Shown: positions 56,328 through 64,000 of the stretch, piece after piece
Position numbering within the stretch: the first letter of the stretch is position 1
How the letters are laid out: the number at the start of each line of letters is the position of its first letter
Assembly: GCF_003606385.1 (NCBI RefSeq)
Contig: NZ_CP032514.1
Span: 1,240,001-1,304,000 of the forward strand
DNA from: Actinomyces lilanjuaniae
GTDB taxonomy: Bacteria > Actinomycetota > Actinomycetes > Actinomycetales > Actinomycetaceae
DNA: 64,000 nt
Direction: 5' to 3'
Translations under genes and position numbers: made by a program
The notes under the pieces: model-generated
Told to the model about the DNA's origin: nothing
What the model saw: the letters and a program-made list of their open reading frames with translations, nothing else
The model's database searches: none

Positions 56328-56480
56328 GGCTCGTGACTGTCCCGCACAGGACAGGGTGTGTGGGCAGGTCCACGCTCGTGAGCTGGTACGTGCCCAGGAG
56401 CCCGTCAGCGCCAGGCTGTTCGGCGTGGTGGTGTCTCCGAAGAGCCTTGGCGACACCGATGTGGTACCTGTGACCAGGAA

Positions 56481-56518
56481 GTTAATCGGTTGACTAACGC
56501 GGTCTCGGGGTCCAGACT
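56481..56518 (+). promoter_or_regulatory. LacI-type operator overlapping a promoter -35
   Basis: GTTAATCGGTTGACTAAC (56481-56498) is an 18-base dyad with GTTA-TC/GA-TAAC arms, as in LacI-family operators. The -35 TTGACT (56490-56495) lies within it, and CAGACT (56513-56518) stands 17 bases further as a -10. A repressor bound here would block the promoter. The LacI gene starts 50 bases downstream, so this is probable autoregulation of the whole operon. Confidence 0.65.
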
Positions 56519-56568
56519 CTTGCTGTCGGGCGAGGCTGCCCGGCCCCGCTACCAGCCAGGAGGGGACG

Positions 56569-57591
56569 ATGGCGACTCTTGCTGAGGTTGCGCAGAGGGC
56601 GCAGGTCTCCACCGCTACCGCGTCCCTGGTCCTGTCCGGCAAGGCGGAGGGACGCGTCTCCTCTGCCACAGCTAGCCGGGTGCGTGCCGTCTCTGACGAG
56701 CTCGGGTACGTGCGTGATGCGCTGGCCGGTAGCTTGCGCAGTCGTAGGACCAGCACCATCGGTGTCCTGGCTGAGCAGGTCCTGTCCACGCCCTATGCCG
56801 TGGCAATGATCGAGGCCATCCTCGCTGCTAGCCGGGAGCTGGGCTGGTCGGTGCTGCTGACAGACTCTGGTGGACACCCCGAGCAGACCGGCAGGGCTGT
56901 GCGTGAGTTCCGGTCACGGCGGGTCGACGCCGTCCTCTATGCCGCCATGTACCACCAGGAGGTGCACGTGGTTCCCGGGCCGGAGGCCGTCGCCGTGCTC
57001 AACGGCTTTGCCGACCGGGACGACGTCGTTGGTGTGGTTCCTGACGAGGAGGGCGCTACCCGAGCGGCTGTCACCCACCTTCTGGCCCTTGGCCACCGGC
57101 GGATCGGGCACATCACCCACGACGACCCGGCGCTCGCCGTAGGACTGCGCCGTGCCGCCTACCTCAGGGTCCTTCGCGAGGCCGGGATCGGCACGGACAC
57201 CTCGCTCGTCGTCAGCGGTGGCAATGATCCTGACTCCGCCGAGGCGACTGCCCGGAGGCTCCTGGAGCGCAGGGACCGTCCTACCGCCGTCTTCTGCTAC
57301 AACGACGGGATGGCAGCCGGGGTGTACCGTGCGGCGGCGTCTCTCGGGCTGTCTGTTCCTGAGGACCTGGCGGTTGTCGGTTTTGACGACCTGAGGCTCA
57401 TCTCGACCAATCTGGCCCCCGCCCTGACTACCTTGCGCCTACCGCACTACGAGATGGCTGACTGGCTGGTGCGTCGGCTTGTCACAGGTGACCTGCCCGA
57501 CCCTCCCGCCGTGCACCGTTTTCCCTGCGAGTTGGTCACCCGTGGCTCCACAGCCGCTCCGCGCGTCGGCTCCTCGCCCTCGGGACCTTGA
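56569..57591 (+). CDS. LacI-family transcriptional regulator
   Basis: 340 residues. The N-terminal helix-turn-helix and hinge helix are MATLAEVAQRAQVSTATASL and VLSGKAEGRVSSATASRVRA. The periplasmic-binding-protein-like effector domain includes TIGVLAEQVLSTPYAVAMIE, VVGVVPDEEGATRAAVTHLL and DLAVVGFDDLRLISTNLAP. It is the first gene of the sugar transporter operon and probably senses that sugar. Confidence 0.92.
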   Translation: MATLAEVAQRAQVSTATASLVLSGKAEGRVSSATASRVRAVSDELGYVRDALAGSLRSRRTSTIGVLAEQVLSTPYAVAMIEAILAASRELGWSVLLTDSGGHPEQTGRAVREFRSRRVDAVLYAAMYHQEVHVVPGPEAVAVLNGFADRDDVVGVVPDEEGATRAAVTHLLALGHRRIGHITHDDPALAVGLRRAAYLRVLREAGIGTDTSLVVSGGNDPDSAEATARRLLERRDRPTAVFCYNDGMAAGVYRAAASLGLSVPEDLAVVGFDDLRLISTNLAPALTTLRLPHYEMADWLVRRLVTGDLPDPPAVHRFPCELVTRGSTAAPRVGSSPSGP

Positions 57592-57668
57592 GGGACCCGC
57601 ACGCTTTGAACCCTCCTGGTCCCACGACAACCCTCGTGAGAACCCAGTAACGCACAAAGGAGTGCCTT

Positions 57669-58961
57669 ATGACAGTTCCTACTCGCCGTGCCTTCCTCGC
57701 GGCGTCGGCTGCTGCCGCTGCAGCGGCCACGACGACCGCCTGCTCCTCCTACCGAGGAGGTGCCAGCCCCGGTGGTGGCATCTCCCTGTGGACCCACAAC
57801 GGTGGCAACGAGGAGGAGCTCGCCGTGGTCCGCAAGGCAGTCACCGCCTTCAACGAGGCTAACCCCGACACCCCGGTGGAGGTGAAGTCCTTCCCCCAGG
57901 CCTCCTACAACGACTCTGTCGCTGCCGCCGCCGTTGCCGGGGACCTGCCGGACGTCCTCGACCTGGACGGACCGATCATGCCCAGCTGGGCGTGGGCCGG
58001 GTACTTGGCGCCGTTGGAGGTCTCCTCCGAGCTGGAGGACAGCATCATCAGCTCTGCCAAGGGCTACTGGAACGACACCCTGTACTCGATCGGTCCTTAT
58101 GACACCTCCTTGTGCTTCTTGGGACGCAGGTCTGCCTTCGAGGAGGCGGGTGTCGCGGTCCCCACGACCGAGCGGCCCTGGACCGGAGAGGAGTTTGATG
58201 ACGCCCTTGCCAGGCTCTCCAGGCTGTCCGACTACGATTACGTCATCGACTTCTCAGTGGCGGACTCTGCTGAGTGGTGGCCCTACGCCTACGCACCTAT
58301 GCTTCAGTCCTTCGGCGGTGACCTTATCGACCGGGAGACGCTCGACACCGCTGAGGGCCTTCTCAACGGGGCGGAGGCTGTCGCCTGGGGGGAGTGGTTC
58401 CGCTCGTGCTTCACCCGGGGCTACGCCTCTCAGACGCCCGCCACCGACGGGCAGGACTTCCTCCAGGGCAGGGTGCCGCTCTACTACGCCGGGGGGTGGA
58501 AGGTCCTGCAGTCGCAGGAGACGTTTGGCCGGGAGGAGGTTCTCATCCTGCCACCTGTCGACTTTGGGCACGGTGCAAAAGTGGGAGGAGGCTCCTGGCA
58601 GTGGGGCGTGTCCGCCACGAGTCCCAGCCCTGCGGCCGCCAACGCCTTCATCGAGCTGCTCATGCAGGACGAGTACCTGGTGGAGTACTCCAACGCGATC
58701 GGCAACTTCCCCTCGGTGGAGTCCGCCATCGGGCAGACCGACTACTACCGGGAGGGTGGGGCGCTCGAGCCCGTCTACGAGATCGGTCGCACCTACGCCC
58801 TGCTGCGCCCGCCCACCCCCGGCTACAGGGTCATCTCCTCGGTATTTGACAAGGCAGCCCGAGACATCGTCTCCGGCGCGGACGTCAGGTCCACGCTGGA
58901 CCAGGCCGCACAGGACATCGACGTCGACATCAGGTCCAACAAGGGGTACCAGGTCGGCTGA
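57669..58961 (+). CDS. Sugar ABC transporter substrate-binding lipoprotein
   Basis: Family-1 solute-binding protein, 430 residues. The signal has a twin-arginine-like start (TRRAFLAASAAAAAAATTTAC) and a lipobox ending in Cys 26, so it is anchored outside the membrane. The body shows ISLWTHNGGNEEELAVVRKA, SYNDSVAAAAVAGDLPDVLD, YAGGWKVLQSQETF and AATSPSPAAANAFIELLMQD-type segments typical of oligosaccharide binders. AAAGGAG precedes the ATG. The sugar is unknown. Confidence 0.9.
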   Translation: MTVPTRRAFLAASAAAAAAATTTACSSYRGGASPGGGISLWTHNGGNEEELAVVRKAVTAFNEANPDTPVEVKSFPQASYNDSVAAAAVAGDLPDVLDLDGPIMPSWAWAGYLAPLEVSSELEDSIISSAKGYWNDTLYSIGPYDTSLCFLGRRSAFEEAGVAVPTTERPWTGEEFDDALARLSRLSDYDYVIDFSVADSAEWWPYAYAPMLQSFGGDLIDRETLDTAEGLLNGAEAVAWGEWFRSCFTRGYASQTPATDGQDFLQGRVPLYYAGGWKVLQSQETFGREEVLILPPVDFGHGAKVGGGSWQWGVSATSPSPAAANAFIELLMQDEYLVEYSNAIGNFPSVESAIGQTDYYREGGALEPVYEIGRTYALLRPPTPGYRVISSVFDKAARDIVSGADVRSTLDQAAQDIDVDIRSNKGYQVG

Positions 58962-59020
58962 CGCCGCCGCGTCCCCACCACCGGCGCCTACAGGCAAACC
59001 CTGCCGGGAAGGAGGCTCCC

Positions 59021-59941
59021 ATGCCTGTTCCGTCCACAGCTACCGACAGACGCGGCCGCTCTGCCGCGTCGCGCAAGGAGGCACGAGCGGCTTGGCTCAT
59101 GTCCTCGCCCGCCCTGCTGCTGCTTCTGCTGTTTATGGGTGTCCCTGTTGTCCTGACGTTCGTGCTCAGCGTCACCAACGTCCGGCTCATCTCACCCAAC
59201 CCACCTGAGTTCGTCGGACTCAACAACTTCTTCCGGGTCTTCCGCAACGACCCCACGTTTATCCGCTCCCTGACCAACACCGCCTTCTTTGCCCTGGTGG
59301 TGGTGCCCTGCCAGTCGGCGCTCGCCCTGGCGCTGGCGATCCTGGTCAACCAGAAGGTCAGGGGAGTCACGGCCTTCCGCACCATGATCTTCATGCCAGT
59401 GGTCACCTCGATGGTGGTGGTCTCTATCCTGTGGAGTTTCTTCTACGAGGAGGACGGGCTGTTCAACTCCGTGCTGAACACCGTCACTGGTGGTGGCTGG
59501 ACCGCTGTCGCCTGGCTCAATGACCCCGGCACGGCCATGCCAGCCATCATCGTGCTGTCCATCTGGCAGGCGGTGGGCCTGCACATGATCATCTGGCTGT
59601 CGGGGCTGCAGGGCATCGATCCGACCCTCTACGAGGCGGCCTCCCTCGACGGCGTGAACGGCTGGCAGCGGTTTCGCTACGTGACCTGGCCCGGGCTCCA
59701 CTCGACCATGGTGTTCATCCTGGTGACTATCACCATTGCCGCGATGGGCCTGTTCGTCCAGGTCGACGTCATGACCTCCGGCGGGCCGCAGGACGCCACC
59801 TCCACGATCGTCTACCACGCGGTGCGCAGGGGCTACCGCGAGCAGGACATGGGGTACGGCAGCGCGATCTCACTGATCTTCTTCATTGCCGTCCTTGCCA
59901 TCAGTGTGATCCAGCGTCGACTCACCCGGGAGGAGGGCTAA
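59021..59941 (+). CDS. Sugar ABC transporter permease (MalF-like)
   Basis: 306 residues, six membrane helices. The EAA loop is YEAASLDGVNGWQRFRYVTW then PGLHSTMVF. RTMIFMPVVTSMVVVSILWS is typical of carbohydrate uptake permeases. It follows the binding protein after 59 bases and precedes the second permease by two bases. It forms the channel with that protein. No ATPase gene is in the operon, so a shared MsiK-like ATPase elsewhere is likely. Confidence 0.93.
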   Translation: MPVPSTATDRRGRSAASRKEARAAWLMSSPALLLLLLFMGVPVVLTFVLSVTNVRLISPNPPEFVGLNNFFRVFRNDPTFIRSLTNTAFFALVVVPCQSALALALAILVNQKVRGVTAFRTMIFMPVVTSMVVVSILWSFFYEEDGLFNSVLNTVTGGGWTAVAWLNDPGTAMPAIIVLSIWQAVGLHMIIWLSGLQGIDPTLYEAASLDGVNGWQRFRYVTWPGLHSTMVFILVTITIAAMGLFVQVDVMTSGGPQDATSTIVYHAVRRGYREQDMGYGSAISLIFFIAVLAISVIQRRLTREEG

Positions 59942-59943
59942 AC

Positions 59944-60885
59944 ATGGCCGCTGCGGCTGCTACCGAACGACCCGGCACCAGCGTCCTTGTCGTCAGGGGC
60001 CGAGGCCGTGCCGCCTCCAGGATCCGCTCCAGGGTCCTGACCTATGTCGGACTGACCGTCGCGGCGGTCGTCGCTGTCTTCCCGCTGCTGTTCATGATCT
60101 TCTCCTCGCTCAAGAGCGACGACCAGATCTTTGCTGACCTTGGCACCGTGCGGGCTTTCCTGCCCGTGGGAGAGCTGAGCCTGGACAACTACGAGGGAGT
60201 GTTCAACCGCGTCCCCGCAGGCCGGTTCATCCTCAACTCCGTCATCGTTACCGTGCTCATCGTGGGGCTCGGGTTGGTCGTCAACTCAATGATCGGCTTC
60301 GCCATCTCACGTATGCGCTGGAGGGGAAGGAACATCATCCTGTCCCTCGTGCTGGCCACCCTCATGGTGCCCTTCGAGACCATTGCCGTGCCGCTGGTCT
60401 TCTGGGTCGCCCGGCTGCCCTCAGTCCAGTGGGTCGTCGACGGCTTCCTGGTCAGGCAGGGCATGCTCAACACCTACCAGGTGCAGATTCTGCCCTACGT
60501 GGCCAACGCGCTGGCGATCTTCCTGTTCTCTCAGCACTTCGGCGACATCCCCAAGGAGATCGACGAGGCTGCCCGTGTGGACGGCGCCGGGTGGTGGACA
60601 ATCTACCGCAGGATCGTCGTACCGCTGTCCGGCCCGACCTTCGCTACGGTCGCCATCATCATGATGCTGCCTGCCTGGAACTCCTACCTGTGGCCGCTCA
60701 TGGTGGTCCAGCAGGAGTCCATGCGGCCGGTGAGCGTGGGAATGCAGTACTTCTTCCAGCTCAACCCGGTGTGGGGCGAGGTCATGGCCTACGGCACCCT
60801 TATCACCCTTCCCGTGCTCGTCGTCTTCGTCATCTTCCAGCGCTCCTTCGTGCAGTCGCTGGCGGGTACTGCGGTCAAAGGGTGA
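59944..60885 (+). CDS. Sugar ABC transporter permease (MalG-like)
   Basis: 313 residues, six membrane helices. The EAA loop is DEAARVDGAGWWTIYRRIVV, and NSYLWPLMVVQQ is a typical late motif of MalG-type permeases. It is the last gene of the LacI-led operon. It is convergent with the metallopeptidase gene, with only 23 bases between the stops. Confidence 0.93.
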   Translation: MAAAAATERPGTSVLVVRGRGRAASRIRSRVLTYVGLTVAAVVAVFPLLFMIFSSLKSDDQIFADLGTVRAFLPVGELSLDNYEGVFNRVPAGRFILNSVIVTVLIVGLGLVVNSMIGFAISRMRWRGRNIILSLVLATLMVPFETIAVPLVFWVARLPSVQWVVDGFLVRQGMLNTYQVQILPYVANALAIFLFSQHFGDIPKEIDEAARVDGAGWWTIYRRIVVPLSGPTFATVAIIMMLPAWNSYLWPLMVVQQESMRPVSVGMQYFFQLNPVWGEVMAYGTLITLPVLVVFVIFQRSFVQSLAGTAVKG

Positions 60886-60908
60886 ACGCCACGGCGGCCA
60901 CGGTGGTC

Positions 60909-61814
60909 TCAGAGCCGGTCAGGGCTGACGGCGAAGGTGTCGCAGGCTGACACTGTCCCCTGCTCCATGCCCGTGGTGAACCAGCGCACACGCTGCTGGG
61001 AGGAGCCGTGGGTCCAGGAGTCAGAGTCTACTGGCCCCGAGCTGCGCTGCTGGATGTGGTCGTCCCCCACGGACTCGGCGGCGTTGATCGCGGTCTGGAT
61101 CTCCGCAGAGGTGGGGGTCACCAGGAAGGGCTGCCCGGTGTCCGGGTCCGGCGTCGTCGCGGCGTGACTGACCCACACACCCGCGTAGCAGTCGGCCTGG
61201 AGCTCCAGGCGTACTGAGTCTGACGTCGCCCCGGCCCCGGAGCGGTCCGCCGCAGCCATGCTCCCGGTCAGGTGCTGGACGTGGTGGCCGAACTCGTGGG
61301 CGACAATGTACTCCTCGGCCAGGGGCGTGTCCTGGGCTCCCAGGGTTCGTTCCATGTCGGTGAAGAAGCTCATGTCCAGGTAGACGCTCTCATCCCCGGA
61401 GCAGTAGAAGGGGCCGACGGCGCTGGAGGCGTTTCCGCAGGCCGAGCTGACCGAGGAGCCGTCCCACAGGACGAACTGGGGCTGTCGGTAGGCCTGGCCC
61501 GCCTGGGCGGGCAGCTGCGCTCCCCAGACGGCGTCCAGGGACTCTGCGGTGGCGATCATGCGGCACTGGGTGTACTCATTGGCGCTGACCCCGTCCGTGC
61601 ACACGGAGGTGTCGATCGTGGAGGAGGTTGAGACCTGCGTCGTGTCCTGCTGGGCTCCCAGCAGACCGGTCAGGTCGATGCCGGTCAGCTGGGAGACGAG
61701 CATGAGTGCCACGACGGTCAGGACCGACCCGCCGCCGATGAACGCGCCGCGTCTGCCACCGGAACGGGTGGAGACGCGGTTCGGGTCGATCTTGATGTCG
61801 CGGTTGAAGGACAT
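60909..61814 (-). CDS. Neutral zinc metallopeptidase (YpfJ type)
   Basis: 301 residues. The N-terminus MSFNRDIKIDPNRVSTRSGG and a single membrane helix (GGGSVLTVVALMLVSQL) place the catalytic domain outside the cell. The zinc motif is YIVAHEFGHHVQHLTG (HExxH type), with ELQADCYAGVWVSH downstream supplying the third ligand. FVLWDGSSVSSACGNASSAV and FYCSGDESVYLDMSFF are family hallmarks. The frame is open to 61940, but the start at 61814 matches the family. Confidence 0.9.
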   Translation of the reverse strand: MSFNRDIKIDPNRVSTRSGGRRGAFIGGGSVLTVVALMLVSQLTGIDLTGLLGAQQDTTQVSTSSTIDTSVCTDGVSANEYTQCRMIATAESLDAVWGAQLPAQAGQAYRQPQFVLWDGSSVSSACGNASSAVGPFYCSGDESVYLDMSFFTDMERTLGAQDTPLAEEYIVAHEFGHHVQHLTGSMAAADRSGAGATSDSVRLELQADCYAGVWVSHAATTPDPDTGQPFLVTPTSAEIQTAINAAESVGDDHIQQRSSGPVDSDSWTHGSSQQRVRWFTTGMEQGTVSACDTFAVSPDRL

Positions 61815-61963
61815 GGGCACCCCTGGGGACAAGCGGACGTCACCCCAGCCTAGCGCCCGCTGCCGGGCCGGGCCATCCGCTGCCTGCAGGACGGTGTGTC
61901 TGCGTTGCATCCTCCCTGCTGGGGTCTGCCGGGAGGACACAGCGTGGCGAGTACCCTGGGCAG

Positions 61964-63010
61964 GTGTTCTACGAGCTGTTCTACAAGACCGTCCTGACCC
62001 GCGTTGACCCGGAGCGTATCCACGACGTGTGCCTGGAGGCGATCGAGACCGTCAGCCGGGTTCCCCTCGCGCGCGACATGGCGCGCCAGGTGTGGGGGCG
62101 GCGTCCGGCGTTCCCGGTGCCCAGCGCCAACCAGGGAGGGCCCTTCGCGCGGCCGGTGCCCGGCCTCCTGGGACTGGCCGCAGGTATGGACAAGGAGGGC
62201 GGGGCAGTTGAGGGCCTGGACATGCTTGGCTTCGGCTTCGTCGAGGTCGGGACCGTGACTGCCCAGCCTCAGGAGGGCAATGACAGGCCCCGCATGTGGC
62301 GCTACCCGGCGACGCGGGCCATCCGCAACCGCATGGGGTTCAACAGCTCGGGGGCCGACGAGGCCGCCAGGAGGCTGCGTGCGTTGCGCTCCACGGTACG
62401 CGGGCGCAGCATCGTTGTGGGTGCCAACATCGGTAAGAACAGGTCGACGTCCTTGGCTAACGCGGTAGGTGACTACCGCTACTGCGCCTCCAGGCTGGCC
62501 CGGTGGGTCGACTACCTCGTAGTCAACGTCTCCAGCCCGAACACACCTGGGCTGCGCAGTCTCCAGGACGTCAGCTCCCTGCGCCCGATCCTCAGCGCGG
62601 TGCGCCAGGCTGGTGACGAGGCGGCTGGTCGCCACGTCCCGCTCCTGGTCAAGATCGCTCCTGACCTGGCTGACGAGGACGTTGACGCTGTAGCCGCTCT
62701 GGTGCTGGACATGGGGCTGGACGGCGTAGTGGCGACCAACACCACCACAGACCATGACCTGGGGGAGGGGGGGCTGTCCGGGGCGCCGCTGCTGTCCCGG
62801 GCGCTGGAGGTCGTGCGCCGCCTCCGCCAGCAGCTGGGGGAGCAGCCGACCATCATCGGAGTGGGTGGTATCTCCTCGATCCTGGATGCCGAACTCATGC
62901 TTGAGGCTGGAGCCGACCTGCTCCAGGCCTACTCTGCGTTCGTCTACAACGGCCCCGCCTGGCCGGGCCGTGTCAACCGTGCCCTGGCCCTGGGCCACCC
63001 CAGGCGCTGA
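61964..63010 (+). CDS. pyrD: Dihydroorotate dehydrogenase (quinone), class 2
   Basis: FMN enzyme of pyrimidine synthesis that passes electrons to quinone, 348 residues. The start is GTG 61964 (MFYELFYKTVLTRVDPERIH), an amphipathic membrane-associating helix typical of class 2. GLAAGMDKEGGAVEGLDMLG then FGFVEVGTVTAQPQEGNDRP, NRMGFNSSGAD, VNVSSPNTPGLRSLQ with the catalytic Ser, and VATNTTTDHD are present. It stands alone. Confidence 0.95.
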   Translation: MFYELFYKTVLTRVDPERIHDVCLEAIETVSRVPLARDMARQVWGRRPAFPVPSANQGGPFARPVPGLLGLAAGMDKEGGAVEGLDMLGFGFVEVGTVTAQPQEGNDRPRMWRYPATRAIRNRMGFNSSGADEAARRLRALRSTVRGRSIVVGANIGKNRSTSLANAVGDYRYCASRLARWVDYLVVNVSSPNTPGLRSLQDVSSLRPILSAVRQAGDEAAGRHVPLLVKIAPDLADEDVDAVAALVLDMGLDGVVATNTTTDHDLGEGGLSGAPLLSRALEVVRRLRQQLGEQPTIIGVGGISSILDAELMLEAGADLLQAYSAFVYNGPAWPGRVNRALALGHPRR

Positions 63011-63188
63011 GCCGCGCCGTGAGCGGCGACCAGGGTCTCGTGCAGGTTTTTTCAGGGCATCTGCGGGAGCGCCTGGGTGCCCCTGGGCACCGAGCCCTGC
63101 GGGCCCGGGAGGGCACTGCAGGAGTGGGGTTCCCGTGGTGCCTCCCACTGCCCGTGCTTGGCTCCTCAGGTCCCCTAGCCTAGCCAGG
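63011..63188. other. Convergent intergenic region between pyrD and the AKR gene
   Basis: No gene is seen. GGTGCCC-CT-GGGCACC (63076-63091) is a perfect 7-base inverted repeat, and T6 lies at 63047-63052. They could form part of a terminator, but stem and T-run are not adjacent. Confidence 0.4.
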
Positions 63189-64000
63189 CTATGCGGGACG
63201 CTCCTGCGGCGAGGTGGTCAGTGCGGGGTCGGTGAGGACCGCTCCCTGGAGCGCCGTGTCTACCGCAGCCATGACCTCGGGGTCCAGGACAACCCCGGAG
63301 GCCCTGACGTTCTCCTCTAGCTGCTCGGGTCGGGAGGCCCCGATGATGGCTGCCGAGACGTTCGGGTTCTGCAGGACCCAGGCGAGCGCCAGCTGCGGCA
63401 GTGACAGGCCCGCCTCCTGCGCGACCGGCCGCAGCCCCTGCACAGCGGTCAGGATGTCGTCGCGCATCCAGCGCGAGATCATCTGCTGCCCCCCTTTGTC
63501 GTCCGTGGCCCGTGAGCCTGCTGGCGGCTTCTGGCCAGGCAGATACTTGCCGGACAGGACTCCTTGGGCCATGGGAGACCATACGATCTGGCCCAGTCCC
63601 AGCTCCTTGGAGGTAGGGATGACCTTTTCCTCAATGACCCGCCACAGGGCGGAGTACTGAGGCTGGTTGGACACCAGGCGGAAGCCCATCTGGGTGGCCA
63701 GCTCCTGGCCGGCCCGGATCTGGTCCGCCGTCCACTCCGAGACGCCGATGTACAGCGCCTTGCCGGAGCGCACCACGTCGGCAAAGGCCTGCATGGTCTC
63801 CTCCAGCGGGGTGGCGTAGTCGTAGCGGTGCGCCTGGTAGAGGTCGACGTAGTCGGTGCCCAGACGCCTGAGCGAGCCGTCGATGCCCTCCATGATGTGC
63901 TTGCGCGACAGGCCGACGTCGTTGGGGCCTTTGGGGCCGACAGGCCAGTAGACCTTGGTGAAGATCTCCAGGGACTCGCGGCGTTGCCCCGCCAGCGCCC
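63189..64000 (-). CDS. Aldo-keto reductase, voltage-gated K+ channel beta-like (5' end outside window)
   Basis: The frame runs off the right edge; 270 residues are present. NADPH-dependent reductase with LGTDYVDLYQAHRYDYATPL, ALYIGVSEWTADQI, VSNQPQYSALWRVIEE, GQIVWSPMAQGVLSGKYLPG and the NADP-binding end AAIIGASRPEQLEENVRASG. EIFTKVYWPVGPKGPNDVGL lies near the edge. The N-terminal catalytic Tyr region is not in the window. The substrate is unknown. Confidence 0.9.
   Translation of the reverse strand, partial: ALAGQRRESLEIFTKVYWPVGPKGPNDVGLSRKHIMEGIDGSLRRLGTDYVDLYQAHRYDYATPLEETMQAFADVVRSGKALYIGVSEWTADQIRAGQELATQMGFRLVSNQPQYSALWRVIEEKVIPTSKELGLGQIVWSPMAQGVLSGKYLPGQKPPAGSRATDDKGGQQMISRWMRDDILTAVQGLRPVAQEAGLSLPQLALAWVLQNPNVSAAIIGASRPEQLEENVRASGVVLDPEVMAAVDTALQGAVLTDPALTTSPQERPA

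Overview
The window is a high-GC (roughly 70%) chromosomal stretch of an actinobacterium. The gene order, the rRNA type, an actinobacterial SUF operon and the SteA/SteB septation pair fit Actinomyces or a close relative. This is inferred from family knowledge; no database was searched.

Layout. 1-1589: end of the translation block (rpmI end, rplT, a SpoU/TrmH methyltransferase). 1609-5054: a NarL-type two-component pair and a DUF418 membrane protein. 5379-9131: a polar amino-acid ABC importer behind a tiny leader ORF with five consecutive cysteine codons, so probably a cysteine/cystine importer under attenuation. 9255-13022 (minus): a MerR regulator with an ABC-2 exporter. 13247-17035: pheST. 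17121: a flavodoxin. 17748-26924: arginine biosynthesis argC-J-B-D-R-G-H, without argF and interrupted by a minus-strand FNT formate/nitrite channel. 26941-30048: mpg, a methyltransferase remnant, an HhH-GPD glycosylase and tyrS. 30086-35991: one rrn operon (16S-23S-5S) with promoter and terminator hairpin. 36102-44620: a block with the same order as Mycobacterium tuberculosis Rv1691-Rv1698 (TPR protein, HAD phosphatase, small protein, tlyA, nadK, recN, steA, steB). 44719-48533: a coupled lipid-carrier cassette (MraY/WecA-like transferase, MurJ-like flippase, GT4 glycosyltransferase). 48674: a NUDIX hydrolase. 49671-56327: sufR-B-D-C-S-U-T. 56481-60885: a LacI-controlled sugar ABC importer. 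60909-64000: a zinc metallopeptidase, pyrD and a truncated aldo-keto reductase.

A pattern runs through the whole window. At least twelve single-base deletions, nearly all in short G or C runs, break conserved and often essential genes: pheT, argC, argB (twice), sufD, the steB homologue (twice), the murJ-like gene (twice), mpg, the histidine kinase and the response regulator, and probably argH. No insertion-type shift was seen. This is best explained by undercalled homopolymers in the assembly. These genes are annotated full length across the break.

The most interesting biology is the polycysteine leader with a start-codon hairpin, the envelope cassette beside steA/steB, the missing argF, an in-frame internally deleted methyltransferase, and an expanded V6 region with a very G/T-rich spacer in the rRNA operon.
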